Positions 27,301-39,623 of a stretch of DNA of 64,000 bases are shown here, in pieces; the stretch's first letter is position 1; every line of letters begins with the position of its first letter. The stretch is taken from positions 12,769,387 to 12,833,386 of the forward strand of contig OU612069.1 of the NCBI GenBank assembly GCA_914767715.1. Direction: 5' to 3'. The translations under genes and the position numbers were made by a program. The stretch is from Membranipora membranacea. Taxonomy: Eukaryota > Bryozoa > Gymnolaemata > Cheilostomatida > Membraniporidae. The notes beneath the pieces are model-generated. The model saw nothing but the letters and a program-made list of their open reading frames with translations, ran no database searches and had not been told where the DNA came from.

Positions 27301-30300
27301 AATGTCATCACAAAGACTACCCAAAGACCAATGCATGTTATAGTCAGGCAGTTACTTATGATAAAGTTTTGTCAGATTTGCATGGGAAAAACTTCAATGC
27401 TCTCTGGCATGAATTATTGATGGTGGAAAAAGTGCCTGCCACAAGGGAAGGTCACTCCAATTCTCTGCAATATTATGTCACAGTCTCCAGGAAGTGCAAT
27501 ACAAGAAACAAGCACTTCCGGGAGACTGTGAAACATAATGCAGAGAATTCATTAAGCAATTAGATCCAATTGATGAGACCCTGACTGTGTACATAGCCTA
27601 GTAGAAGGGGGGGCAACTCCTAATCAAATAATTGGGTCAACAATTATACAGTGTATATGGTCTTGAGTCACTTGCACAGAAGTGTCAGTAGCCACACTGA
27701 TCACGTGATATACTATTGCATGTATATCTCTGATCAATAGAGTGAATTGATTAACTAAGCATGAGTACCATCAGAAAGAGATTTGTGTGACGACCCGCAG
27801 TAAATTTAAGAAATTAGGGGCGGGTACTTGTTAGGTATTTCTACTTAATAGACTCTAACGATCAGAGATACACATGTTGATAGTGTAGTCTCGATGTCAG
27901 TAGCTAAAACTCACCTGGCGGTGTACAGACTGCGATGACCGGGTCTGGGGCTGCTGTTAGCTGATCTACTACCCGTCAATGAATCAGGCAGTGTACCGCC
28001 CCTTGATCCCTTCACTGAGTTGGACTGTCCAATAGCCTAAAACAAACGTGATAGCATAGTTTGTAACTTTAACTACTGCTGCCACTCATGCAAATTTGTG
28101 CTCGTTGAATTCTACATAGCTCCAAGATAATTAATTGAGACTTAAATCTCATAATTGTCGCCTAATGGGCAAATAATTTGCACAAACTGATCTTCAAAAT
28201 CAGGGCATGAAATCTACGCACCAGTTTATGACGTGTACTGAATGCACTAGTAAGACAGTAACTACTGCCAGGGATAATTAATTTCAAACCCTAATTTTGA
28301 CGAACAGTTTGTGCAGATTATTTGCTCATTAGGTGACAATGCTGAGATTGCAGCATCCATTTATTAGTTTTGAGCTATACAGAATTCTATAAGCACACAT
28401 TTGGCTGTGTGGCAGCAGTGGTTTAAGCGCTCAAACTGTGCCGGGATAGCTGGTAGAGGCGCTTCATTATCAACCACCTTCCACTTCAAGTTGGGAAAGT
28501 GGTCGATAATGTAATGCTACTACCAGCTCTCCTGGGAGAGTTTGAGCGCTTAAATTAACTACATAGCTTGTAACTGGACAGTAACTGAGAACAACATGTT
28601 GTGATTGCTAAGGTTGATTGTTTGGATCATGGTTCTTCAGGCGTCAGGATCAACTACAGGCACGTGCTTGGTGAAACATTATTATTTGGATAGTGCTGTC
28701 GACTGGAATAGTGATATGCTTGCAGAATTCATTGATTGAAAGGTATACGAGGGTACGCAATCTTAGTTGTACAATCATAAACCAGTACAATCATAACCCA
28801 AACGCCACATAAATATTGATGATCTCTGAAGTGTAGAACTTACACGTTTGGGAGGAGCAAGCTGGTTTTGAGGTCGTGGCACGTCATAAAGTTCTGCAAA
28901 ATCTCCAGATTCTCTGGGCAAAGTGGAAGCACCTGTAATATCAGAAACTTTAAGCAGTAGAAGACGCCTGGTCAACTGATATATATCCAGGTATTAGGAG
29001 AACATCTCTGACCCTCCACAAACACATGCTAATTGATGTATGGTTATAGCAATAGCAAATCAATTCTTCAATTCGATTGGTCCTAAAATTCAACAATGCT
29101 ACAGTTGATTATTTAAAAAACTTTTACAAAGTAGTTTTAGATGGAAGATTTTTAGCTAGACACATTAACTTACACAAATTTTTATACTGATGGAACATCA
29201 TCACAAATTGCCACAGTGCCTATTTCACCACTGATTCAATATCAGTGGTCCGATCAATAGTGAAAATTTCACAAAGATGCCCGATCGAGACAGCTTTAAA
29301 TATAGGTAGTAGGGAAATTTATAGTTTTATCATTTTCACTGCCAAATCGGTAAAAGGAAGTAAGACTACCTGTTGTGCAATCAGCCAGTTCCGTATAGCC
29401 TGCAGCAGGCACTCTTTCATCGGGAGGCCGACTGTCGACCTCAAGACGACCTTGCTCAATGGCCTCTATCTCTTCTAGTATCTGATTGGACAGTTCTTCG
29501 TTTACTAGACTCTGATTGGATATGGCTCTTTGTGTTGATTCCATATCTACTGTGAGTTGCATAGAGTCGTGTCTAACTGGAGGGTTAGGGGCAACTGAAT
29601 GATTTTCTACAAAAGTAAAAAGATGATCATCTATTAAATTGTTGTTCATTTTCAAACAACCATCACATTATGAATGGCTTTGGAGTTGTTTCCTTTTTGA
29701 TGGAACAGCTAAATTGGCATTAATAGTACCCTGCATGAACTATAATGCAGAAATCTTTAATCAGATTTCACACCATGTAGCCGTAACAATTTTGGGAAAT
29801 TACTGGGCGATGCCTTTCTCTTTCTCCTTTGACATATTGCATCTACGTCATACAATAACCAATCAATCGCTTCTCGGCCTATTGGCTACGATCAAAGCGT
29901 CGCTGCCAATGGCCAGTTCAGTTTTGGCAGCTCGCTGCACACTCATGATCAGGAGGTCTTCTATGGCCTCACCTCTACGGTTCATTCTAGTATTCTAGGA
30001 CTTATCACATTCTCAGTATGAGGTTTTAGGGCACCTTGCGTCCCTCTTTAGGGGCAGCCCAATCTTCTGTTTCTTACTAAACAGCAAGAACCAAACAAGT
30101 TTGACATTATTGGGGATGGCGATATACACAATGAGGTTCAGAATTTCTAAGAAAATCTCACCCAACGGGTTTTGAGTAAAGTTATGCTACGTTACAGTAA
30201 AATCGATATCATTGACCACTGAGGGTTATGTATTATTCATAGCTAGAACTGAGAGTGTTGAGTAACTGAGATAATTTGTATGAATAAAGCAAAGATGAGA

Positions 30301-33300
30301 TAGAAGTTGTGACTCATATCACCTGAGGGAATCATAAACCGATCGATCGATTGGTGGGAACTTAAAGTCACTTTTATCTCAAGATTTTTCAAATAATTGA
30401 AACAAAGTCACTCAAATACTAGTTTGTTTGGTGTTCAACTTTGACGGGTCATGATAGGGACGGGTCACTACAGCCCCTCAACGATTATTTTGCTTGGGTA
30501 CTCATGCTAGGTATTTGATGGAGAGTTTTATGAGTTTATGAATGAAAGTTAACCTCAAAATCTTGATATCCACCCCCATAACTATAAAACTGATTGAAGT
30601 GTCAGCCAAGGATTCGCTGACCAACCACTACGGACGGGTCGGACTGCTTGCAACCCAACTCCCAACAAAACACCCTAGGAACTCAAGCTAGATGCTTTAT
30701 GACGACTGTTCAAGGTTTATGAATGGAAGTTGCTGAGTAAAATTCTTGAGAACAACTGTAACTAGTTTATCACCACAGAGATATTGAAGTGCCTATATCC
30801 CCTATTATTGTATCATAATGAGTATATGATTCGGACATGAAAATGTCATCTTGACAACTTAATCGGTCAACATCATGATAACTCAGACTATAATATAGTC
30901 GTCATCATAATAATGTAATATTGATCGGTCAGACCAAAATGATCTTAGCTTGGATTCTGTTGAAATGAAAATAATGACTTTTTTTATGGCAATAATAACT
31001 TTTGGCTTTGGAGACTTCTTGGACAAGCCATAACACAACAAGATGTGAATTAAAGAGATGTGCTATATCACTCAAGGTTAGCGACGAGCAAATGATAACT
31101 TCAGCCACAAATAGTCACTGGATATTATGAGAGGTGTTGGCCTGCTTGGGAAGTCCGCACCAAAATTAATAAGGTTGAAAAGTGTCCCATAATGCAGTAT
31201 TCTGGAATTCCCAGAGAGATCAGGGCACAGCTTGACAATGTACAGCAATTTGACCAGATCACTTTAGGAAATTGCAAGCTACTGTTGCACTGTGATATGC
31301 TAATTAGCCTAGGCCTACACTTTATGTGTGTGGTGAAAAATGGTCCAACTTTAGTGCTGGGACATCTATGCAGTAATATGGCAACCATTCGTGGGAGTCA
31401 GGGTGTCTTTGGGTCCCTCTGGTGAACGGGTGACTTGTGATAGCAATGTGAACAAGCATGCAAATGATCGGCTTTCATATGCCCAAAGAATAGTGAATGC
31501 TGAGGTTTAGTATGGTGTTCTTGTTTAGGTTTCTCAAAAATTATGTATTTTTCATGCCCTACCATATATTGGCTGTTCTATAATAAGTATCATATTGATT
31601 CACCATTGCCTCACACTGAACCAATGGCCATGATCTGAAGCTTATTTGTTACATCATATTGAGCGGGTTATTCTTGATTTAAACTATAAATATATTAATA
31701 TATGCAGATTTTATATGTTTGTACTTTGATTAAGAATGCGTTAGACTGAAAGCGTATATCTTAAAAATTGAAACATTGAAGAGCTTAGAATGACATAGGG
31801 CTAGTCTGAGCCCCCAGACTTTGCCCCTGTCCGACGGCCCCCCGGAGGGCATATGCATAGGGCAGGGCTCATTTGAAATGAAACGGAGAATCGTTTTATC
31901 TGGAGGGAAACCATGCAGAATGTTATCCACTGGCGAGCGTTTGTTGGCCTCTCTGCCTCGGCCCTTTACAGCTCCACTATCTAAATCTGGGTTTCAATCA
32001 CAGTGGATCACACTTGATCAAATTTGACTAACAAAATGCCACGCTTTGAGCAGCTCCATCTGCTACTTTCGGCGGGCCAAGTGACAAACAGTGGCAAAAG
32101 AATTTAAATCAGTAACTTGGCCACATCACTGAAATCCCTCCTTCCGGAGAGTTCATTGGCCACATGCTAGGGACTAATCCAAGAGAATGTCTCTCGCAGA
32201 ATGACGAGATTGGGGGGGAGGGCTGTCACTAACCTGAGACAACGGAGACATCACTGGGTCCCATCTTCAGCCCACACAGCTTACACAGATAGTTAACCCA
32301 TCTAGTCATGTCTTCTTCTGATTCTGCTGCGAGGTAATACACCCTGTCCTGTAACGGTGAAGAAGTTAACATATAGTTCTGAGTCTAATGTTGCATTCAG
32401 GGGGGGGGATACTTGTTATAATGCTGTGTTAGAGTGATTCTGAAGGGCCGTTGCTGCAGGGAAATCTATGATCAAGGCTAGAAGGAAGGGAAGGAATGAA
32501 CTATTCAAAATTGATTCAAAATTATAAAATAATATGCCTCGCCCTTCCCCCTCGCACTTTTGACATCAATTCAGCATAAAAGGCTTTTTGGTCCGAGCAA
32601 ATTTCTCAACCTAATTTTGCGCTCCCACATATTTGGTACATGAATGTCTATGTCATGTCTAGTCTGTGTCATGGGGCAAACACAATATTTGAGAATAAAC
32701 TCTGCTTGATATAAAAAAATTCACAGTGAACTCTTTTTTTTTGGATAAAAGTTGACGACTTGTCACTTTGGTGCTGGCTATACCAGGACAGGCCTGATCA
32801 TTTGATTATACAGTGGTCGGACATTTATACGCTAGTACTATCAGTTCCTACAGTTGTACCAGACAGGTTGAACCACTAAGTTAAGCTGCAGTAACTACAC
32901 TATCAATGTCCAATAAAGCTCCTCCCGCAGAGGTCTAATGGGCAAAAAAAGTAAGTTATCTTCCAAGCTACAGGTTAAAAATAGATATGAAAGATAGTTT
33001 TAATGAACTTGAGGTCAATGCTACCGTGATTAAAACAAATTAACATAATTTTAAATCAGCGAATTTCACTATTGTAAAAAATTTACATAGTCGTTGCGTA
33101 GTAGAATTCTTTTGAAAAACTTATGAGAAATTGTGCCATCAGGAAGGTTAGTGAATTTGCAATGCAATTAAGATACACAGCCAAAAGTGATGCATATTTA
33201 CAACACTGCCAAGTTAAGAGCTAAGAACATAGACTGTTGTTGCTTTAATAGTTTTGTAAGCATAGACTGCATTATTTAACAGAATTTCTGGGCAGATGTT

Positions 33301-36300
33301 AGGGATTGCAATTTTGAGCAGCGAATTTTAGGGCTAGCTAAAAACAATTAATCAACCTCCCAACTTCATATAAACCCCAAGAGCTTCTGCTAGCTAACAC
33401 TTAGCCCCAACCCATCTGGCTGAACTAAACTTTAGCTTACATTCACTCCTCTAGGATACAAATTAATGAGGCCACAAACTAGAACATAAGGGGGGGGGGG
33501 GGGTGGTAGAAACCCAGTGGGGTATATCAGGTGTTCTTGAGGTGCTTTGTCCACGAGTATATCAGATCATGTTTTCTAAGTTTCTCAAACCTTGTGTCTG
33601 GCTTTAGTTTTGATAGAAAATAGATGAGGGTAGTGCGAGGTGTCCAGTCCGGATAATATCGTCTCACACTCCTCCAGATTAATTGAGCCCCTCCGTCGCC
33701 CGCCGTGCTCATCTTTAAAGTAGTCAAATGCGTACTGGTGAGGCAGGGAGCCATGGGGTTTGTGTAGCACAAAGTATCGCCTGTGCCATTTCTATAGAAA
33801 GAAAAAAAAAACGGTTAGTCCTTCGCATGTCATGTTTGAAGTCTGTTTATTGCCTAGTTCTAATATTCACCCTGTAGTAGATTGATAGCATCGAAAGTAG
33901 GGCACAAAATAGAGGAAAAAATAAATCAATAAGGAGTCTGAGCAGCATTAGTTGAACTATGTCTTTTGGTGGTTCTACACTTGGATGGTTGGTATCTATT
34001 TTTGATATGCGAGCTGAACTAAAAGCATTATCTACGAAAAAGATATGTCCCTATTTTGAATACTGTCTGTGCAATGTCAAATTTTATGTAAAATTGGCTT
34101 AAATCAATCATATTTTTGAATAGACATTAAAAACCTCGCCAGCAAATCAGACATGCATGATGGAAACTTTTTGTTGACCTGGGCCAACATTATTTCAAAT
34201 ATAAAAGGAGCTCTTACGACATATATGTAATTTGAAGCCATTACTTGTATTTTAATTTTCAAATTTTAATTTTCAAATTTCAAATTTCAATTTTCTTCTA
34301 GCAGGATAGACATATGTATCACACGAAAGCCCTACATCATTTTAAACTATGAAGCAGTCTCAATCATTCTGATATAAGACTCTGATATAAATGACTTGAT
34401 AAATAAATGCCCATCAGGACGTTACCACACCATGAAGCACAGAGGTGCTTGGGGCCGAGACTGCTTTTTAAGACGTCTGATACTCGCACAAAACAAAATA
34501 CTTCTCTAACTTTTACCACACAGACCTGATTTTTCTATGTTTTTGGCTTTTACAAGTGCCAGTATCTACAGCGTATTTCACAGCTTGATTGTCTGTGTTT
34601 GTATTAAATCCATACAAGATGCATTGTACGCTACCCTGGTACCACCACAAGCTGTTGCTTCTGCAACTGTAGTTGTATAATAGAACTTATGCTTGTTGGT
34701 TGTCACTTATGGAAGTGATTCATGGTGTTTTTCCGAGAATCTAAGACAGATGTTCCTGTCCTACAATTGTTATTTAAATCACACTGGATGGTTCTTAGGA
34801 CTCAAAAGAGATAATGTTGCGTTCACTAATATCAATGTAGGCCTATTTGAGCGAAACATCTGACTATGTTGCCATATTGGGAACAATAATATTGTTTTCA
34901 AATACTATATAATATCCATCCAATTTTGAAGAAAATGACCAACAATGGACTCCCATACTAATAAAACCATCCAAATGTATGTTGTAGGCAGAATCCTTGC
35001 ATCTGTTCCGATTTCTTGATGTTGCTGCAGTACTAAGACCTTGCCTAGTATAAAAAAGAAACAAAATTTCTCAGCAGACGATTTGGATGGGTGAAATACG
35101 AGACCTCTCATCAACATAAAAATGTGCACTAGTGACATTTTTGGCACTACCCTCCACTAAAATAGCTTGAAATTTTAATGAGTTTTCAATTCAAAACTAT
35201 TATCATGCTATACTAACATGGTATTAAAACACGTCATTCAAAAAATTCAAGCTGATTTTTTTTAACGCAGTACAACGCTCAACAGTTTTCAGCAGGCAAA
35301 TTGTCGAGTTTTCTTCCAGCAAGTTTATAAACTTGTCACTGACATGGCTCAACAGGTGCCCTTCCACAGTGTGGCACAGCAGGTGCCCTTCCTTCCTGGC
35401 AACACCAGAAATATGTTACCTCTTGATCATAGATTAATAACTAGGAATCCTACATTGCTTAGTCCGAGAAATGGTAACAACTATCTCATTGACCGACAGG
35501 GTTGAGGTGTTGGCCTTATCATGAATACAAAATGCTAATGATGATCAGCCATCTCAGTTCAAGATCACTGTGGATCACTCAGTAGGGGGGAGGGGGGTCA
35601 CAGCCAGACACAAGCACTGATGATGACTGTATTATACTATTATTCAACACCCAGTTGTTGGCACTGTCAGATTTTACATTGAAGTTCTCAGAAATTTGCC
35701 AAGCAGAAAAATTCTTCATAAAAGACTTCTTTGGCTAGCCAGTTTATTTGGCGTGACAGTTTCAAGACATTACTCCTGTTAGGCAGCATGTACTTCTATA
35801 GCGTATGATGAGGGATGAGTTGGTTGCAGATGAGACACATGCAGCTACTGAGACAAAGGAGTTGACAATTAAGCCCTGGGGGTAATGACACAAGGGAATA
35901 AATCAGTGAGGAGGGGAGAATTCTACTTTGATAAGCAACTAACCAAGGCACTTTAAACACTCGCAAATACTGCAGTTAGAGATCCTTAAATGGCCTGAAT
36001 TCTCAATAAGAATGCTTCCTCTATGGTGACTGGGGAAGACATACGATCCTATCCTAGCCACAAAAATGGTTTTCAGACAGCCTTGGGCAGCTCTGACTCA
36101 TAAACTGATTGAGGAATGCAAAATGCAAACAATCCCAGTTACAAGGGGCTCAGGAATTCAAAGACTTGATTGGATTAAACTCTTTACGCTTTGAATCGTT
36201 TTAAGTTTATAATAACAAAGGATTGAGAGACTTGTATCAATTTCTGCGATGAGGAACTGAAAAAAGGTCGCATCTGGTTTGGAGAAAACATGGGATGAGA

Positions 36301-39300
36301 TTTAATGTGGTAGTGCAGCTGTTGTTTGCTATCAGATATGTTATAACTGAGGGCATTAGATTTTGGAATGGCTAATTTTCATTCTCGTTTTAATTTGAAA
36401 ATGAATTCAACTATATGCAACATATTGAGTCGAGGATATGAGCAATATGGATGGAAGGAAACATAGGGCGTCTATGATAGACCCGTAACAGTCATGTCAG
36501 AAAAGAAACTGGGGTTTAAGAGACCCTGCAATCAGTTGACTGCAACAGGATACGAACCCGGAACCCCAATCACAAGCTTGTCGAAAAAAGGGCACTCTGT
36601 CAACCAAGGGCAAAGATGGTGACGATTTAGATTCAGTTCATTTGGTAATTTGTCAAAGACAAGAAAGGCCATTGTAGGGATTCTGTGAAATGTTGTTTCA
36701 TATTGGATGCCCCAACATCAGCCGTTTGTGCCCAGAACTAAGCCATGAAGTGATATGAAGCTCTAATAGGATCATATCTCCAAACATGTCTGAAATTTTA
36801 AAGTAACAGGATGAGGAGATAGCCTAGCAGTGCAGCTCAGCGTGGTATCCAATCTGTCAAAGATTAAATAATCATACTCATATCTAAGAATTAATTAGTG
36901 CAATTATACTTGAGACTCAGGTGAATCTATAACGACTTAGTCTGGGCAGCATTGCATCTATTCAATTATAAGAGGTAACAGGATTGTCGTTATAAGATCA
37001 TCCCATTGATGTTTAAGAGAAGAAGAACTGGGGCTAGTCTGTGTGCTAAAGCGCTCAGCCGGTGATGCGTTAGGGGTGCTCTTCGGTCACTTTAGATACC
37101 CCCTTCTGTAGTTGGCATTGTTGTTATAAGAGCGTCTCATTGATGTTTTAGAGGAGAAAAAGAATCTGGGATTAGTCTGAGTACTTTAGCAGCCAGGTTG
37201 GTGTGAGAAAAGGGGGGCTTGTCTGTCACTTTTGCTGCCCCAACCTAAGCGGAGTTGTAGCACTCAAGCTAAAGTTCATTGTTGCCTGAGGTTTGTTCAT
37301 GGTTGCTATCTACTTCCATCGCTTTCTCCTTAGTCTTTCTTACACATGTTTTTCTGCACCACATAGTTCACCATGTTACCAAAAATATGCCTAATCATAA
37401 AGCCATCTGGTGCAGAGGGTGTCATGGCATTACATGGCTGTAGTATAGGAAAAATGGTAGGGGAGGCAAAAGTCCTTGAGAGTGTGAAGTAACACAATGT
37501 TGAGTATTGTAAGCTCCTCCTCTGTCCCTAGTCCCCAGCCAGATATAAATAGTAAGAGAAAGACCAAAAGTTGATTCGAGCGTGGAATAGTCAATAATGG
37601 CATTTTTAGGAGACTCTATTCAGCATTCTAGAGGAGGCAAAGCGTCCCTGTCTCCGCTAGAACTACGGGCCTGCATTAATATACAAGTGATGATATTATT
37701 TGGATGATATAATCACAGAGTAAGGATATATCCTTACTCTGTGATAGAATGGTTTATCAAGCTAAGCTAGTCGGTCTACGTTTGACATCCATTAATCATG
37801 TCATAATATTCCTGCACACAGAATGATCATTGTGGTAGAGAAATAAGGATACTATAAGTGTCTTTAAAAAAGCATGTATCCTCAATTCGATGGTGATAAA
37901 TCAAGTCCTGGGAGCTGGGGATTATAACCTAGCTCTCCAAACTACCCTACCGAAAAATTAATTTGGACAGGATCTTCTGCCTTCATTGATGTATAGTCAC
38001 AGGGAGTTCAGTAGAATGACGCTTGTCAACAAAATATTTCTAAAATGAGCCGTGGAAGTCATGTACACAGAACATCGAGGTTTTCTTTCCCAGCCAATCA
38101 AGACTGTTGGACATGTTTGAGTTTGCATTGAAATCTCGATCAAATCCATTTGAGGCCCTGTAATACATTATCAGCACTATCAACTTTACTTTATCAAAAT
38201 ATCAACAACGAAATGTGTGAACTGGTCTGTTTCTCACTGATTTTGGCACCAGGTATTCAAAGTGATTACGGAGCAACAAAAATGATGAAGTACCTACGTA
38301 AATGGTGTTACACCTTCCGAACTTAACAAGCGACATACCGTGTCATGCTTTGAACAACAAGGAGGCCCGTGGTCACAGCAAGTTGAACAATTAGGAAACG
38401 GGTAGGCAAACTGTAGTTCTAGAGTAATGCACCTAATAGTAATTGTCGCATCCAACTTGGGATAGGAAAATTTTCAAAAGAGAGTTGGCAATTTATGTGG
38501 ATTAAAGTTAATTGCGTAGCCAACTTGCCAACATAATTAGCTCAGTATCACATGTAAATAGCCTATTTCAATATTATTGAGGAAGGATTAAGTTCTGTTG
38601 GCAATTATTTTGACAAGCTGAAACTAGGGGTTCCATAAACAGTTACGCCATCGAAGACATAAAGCACACGAATGGCAAACTGATGACTTTAACTGTTGGC
38701 GAGTCTATTTGTGCAGCCGGAGGCTAGGGTGAGGATGTCGACAAGAAGAGAGTCAGTTGATATAGTAGAGGAGAGCCAAGGACTTTGATTATTGAATAAA
38801 AGTTCTGATGGTGAATGCAGAACAATAAGCGAGATACAATATTTTGTCTTGGGGCCTGTGATTGGTTGAAATTGGAAATATTTGCACTTTTCCTCACCAT
38901 GATTGATTGATTGATTTCCTATCCCAGTATGCTTTACTTTGCTAAACTGCAAACATCTTTTTATGAATTCTCAGTATTAGCACCACACTAAGGAGCAGTA
39001 ATTTTACTATTACAACATTATGCCACCAATCAGTAATGTCGACTTGATATAGCCTTGATCTATGAAACTTTACCGGCCTAAATGCGTTAGGTAAGCAGGC
39101 GTACTTGCCGTTTGACGAAAAAAAACCCCCAACGGAGCCAACAGACTCAAAGTCAGTCATTTGTGCCTAAGTCGCCACAGAGCACAGTCTTGAATAATCT
39201 GAGACATGTCTGGTCTCTTTCAGCTTTAACTTATCACTAATTAATAACTGGCAAAATAAGTCTCCCCACACCATGGGAACACTGTTACACTCAATAAATG

Positions 39301-39623
39301 CATCATGATCACCATAAAAGCTCAAATTTTTCAATTAGGATCAGTAGGGTTAAGAAAATGCAACTACTGTTACTTATTCATACCTTTGACTAAGATTAAT
39401 AGGCTATATACTAGCTAGCTCCTATTAGAAGTTACTAATAGTTAGTTTACCTCAAGTCATTAAAATAATATATATAATAATATAATAATTATAATAATAA
39501 CAGTAAAAAACTTACACTTTTCAGTGGCACTCTTATACTGAGCTTTCCACGAGAGAATAATGTCACATATTTTGAAGACGGGCTTTTAACCAGCCACCCA
39601 GAGCATATTGCTTCTACATCCAT
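21376..39623 (-). CDS. GAB1: Gab/DOS family docking adaptor (13 exons, 896 aa)
   Basis: Exons in transcript order: 39623-39516, 33791-33591, 32348-32234, 29606-29370, 28932-28844, 28036-27915, 27274-26340, 25856-25766, 25157-25004, 24344-24141, 23338-23195, 22069-21926 and 21522-21376. All junctions keep frame. Gab proteins are PH-domain scaffolds phosphorylated downstream of receptor tyrosine kinases; they recruit SHP2, Grb2 and Crk. The split PH domain covers residues about 5-125: CSGWLVKSP (beta 1), WHRRYFVLH, YYLAAESEEDMTRWVNYLC (C-terminal helix). Proline motifs RPPKP lie near 300 and 588 (Grb2 SH3 type). Tyrosines: YDVP near 236, 508 and 687 (Crk SH2 type), YQNI near 311 and YVNA near 536 (Grb2 SH2 type), YDKP near 583, and the C-terminal pair IQYVELD (823) and LEYTDIDILKTQAL (864), matching the paired SHP2 sites of Gab1/DOS. 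I saw no YxxM (PI3K p85) site. The PH-exon donor GTTTGA is weak. Orthology to the Gab/DOS group is strong; the choice between paralogues (GAB1-4) is not meaningful here. Confidence 0.92.
22167..22539. mobile_element. Inverted-repeat element, 373 bp, with nested hairpin
   Basis: Termini are ACTGGTTCACATTAACCCAG at the left and CTGGGTCAATGTGAACCAGT at the right, an almost perfect inverted repeat of about 20 bp. Inside, 22397-22470 forms a second strong hairpin, with AAAATGAGTCTGG against CCAGACTCATTTT. Many CTGGGAT units occur between. No transposase is encoded. It sits in a Gab intron. I could not identify a target duplication. Confidence 0.75.
23504..23745. mobile_element. MITE family B, copy 2
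   Basis: Left terminus AAAGACTACCCAAAGACCAA is intact. The right terminus is degraded, ending around CTGCCTCAAG. The interior shares GGGAGACTGTGACAT and CAATAATTCATGCCA with copy 1. It lies in a Gab intron. Confidence 0.75.
23884..24122. mobile_element. MITE family B, copy 3
   Basis: Left terminus AAAGACTACCCAAAGACCAA and right terminus TTGGTTTTTGGGTAGCCTTT form a good inverted repeat. It ends only about 18 bp from the splice donor of Gab exon 10 (24141 on the minus strand), so it forms almost the first part of that intron. Confidence 0.8.
24610..24668 (-). pseudogene. Decayed duplicate of the 5' end of Gab exon 10
   Basis: The plus-strand block 24610-24668 resembles 24316-24372, which covers the start of Gab exon 10 plus its acceptor. 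On the minus strand the duplicate can be read VYDVRSSITR, against VYDVPSSITR in the real exon. The acceptor AG is missing (CTTAAAATG in place of TTTTAGAGTG) and a stop follows shortly, so it should not be spliced in. It appears to be a local tandem duplication of a tyrosine-motif exon that has been lost. Confidence 0.65.
26973..27061 (-). repeat. 33-bp tandem repeat inside Gab exon 7
   Basis: Three copies of a 33-bp unit containing GATTGGCTGATTTATTG encode, on the minus strand, three 11-residue units of the form LAINQPITNT (variants LTINQPIANT and LAINQPIPTS). The unit length is a multiple of 3, so copy-number change keeps frame. It lies in the disordered region between the first RPPKP motif and the YDVP at about 508. 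Confidence 0.85.
27312..27560. mobile_element. MITE family B, copy 4 (right part lost)
   Basis: Left terminus AAAGACTACCCAAAGACCAA, continuing as AATGCATGTTATAGTCAGGC. It contains an internal inverted repeat around GGAAGTGCAATACAAGAAAC / CACTTCCGGGAGACTGTG. It ends near AATGCAGAGAATTC without the second terminus. It starts about 38 bp from the acceptor of Gab exon 7 (27274). Confidence 0.75.
27693..27902 (-). mobile_element. MITE family A, copy 3 (inverted orientation)
   Basis: Begins CACACTGATCACGTGATATA and ends with ACGATCAGAGATACACATG then CTCGATGTCAG; the last TGTG is lost. It lies in a Gab intron, its end about 12 bp from the splice donor of exon 6 (27915). Confidence 0.8.
28075..28419. 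mobile_element. MITE family D, copy 1 (345 bp)
   Basis: Terminal inverted repeat ACTGCTGCCAC against GTGGCAGCAGT. The similarity continues inward through AATTTGTGCT, GAATTC, the AATCTCA block and ACCTAATGGGCAAAT on both arms, so arms exceed 100 bp with mismatches. A second copy lies at 54577-54902. It is in a Gab intron. Confidence 0.75.
28422..28557. repeat. Foldback element, about 136 bp
   Basis: TTTAAGCGCTCAAACTGTGC and, inverted, GAGAGTTTGAGCGCTTAAA form the arms. The inner arms TTATCAACCACCTTCC and AGTGGTCGATAATG extend the pairing. It abuts the family D MITE on its left. Confidence 0.75.
29866..29896 (+). pseudogene. U2 snRNA 5'-end fragment
   Basis: ATCGCTTCTCGGCCTATTGG, continuing CTACGATCAA, matches the first 30 nt of the highly conserved U2 small nuclear RNA with only two mismatches (U to A at about 16, A to C at about 24). 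Similarity stops abruptly, so the branch-point-recognition region and Sm site are absent. It is a truncated copy, not a functional gene. It lies in a Gab intron, antisense to Gab transcription. Confidence 0.65.
36500..36615 (-). mobile_element. tRNA-derived SINE candidate 1
   Basis: Read on the minus strand, a box A-like TTGGTTGACAGAGTGCCC is followed about 40 nt later by a box B-like GGGTTCGTATCC. This spacing is that of an internal RNA polymerase III promoter. The cloverleaf is not intact, so it is not called as a tRNA gene. Confidence 0.5.
36983..37197. repeat. Direct duplication of an 80-bp block
   Basis: The segment 36983-37060 (starting ATTGTCGTTATAAGA) recurs at 37117-37197 (starting ATTGTTGTTATAAGA) with about 75-80% similarity. 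Each contains GGGxTTAGTCTGxGT-type sequence. It is in the first Gab intron and noncoding. Confidence 0.65.
37713..37744. repeat. Perfect 32-nt palindrome
   Basis: TCACAGAGTAAGGATA followed directly by its exact reverse complement, centred on GATATATC. It has the same geometry (no loop, about 30 nt) as the palindrome at 8248-8275 but a different sequence. Confidence 0.9.

Larger units (their letters stand above)
33792..39515. other. Large first intron of the Gab gene (5.7 kb)
   Basis: This is the longest gene-free stretch in the window. It contains a minus-strand tRNA-like SINE candidate (36500-36615), an 80-bp direct duplication (36983-37060 and 37117-37197) and a 32-nt palindrome (37713-37744). 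I see no convincing exon. By analogy with other adaptor genes, a large first intron may hold enhancers, but nothing specific is visible. Confidence 0.5.

Noticed and set aside
27240-27563. Plus-strand open frame of 107 codons
   Set aside because: It lies mostly within family B MITE copy 4 and starts antisense to Gab exon 7; similar frames arise in other MITE copies.
29870-29995. Minus-strand frame beginning MNRRGEAIEDLLIM
   Set aside because: Reads like protein, but it ends in the U2-like fragment, has no phase-compatible junction with flanking Gab exons, and no known similarity.
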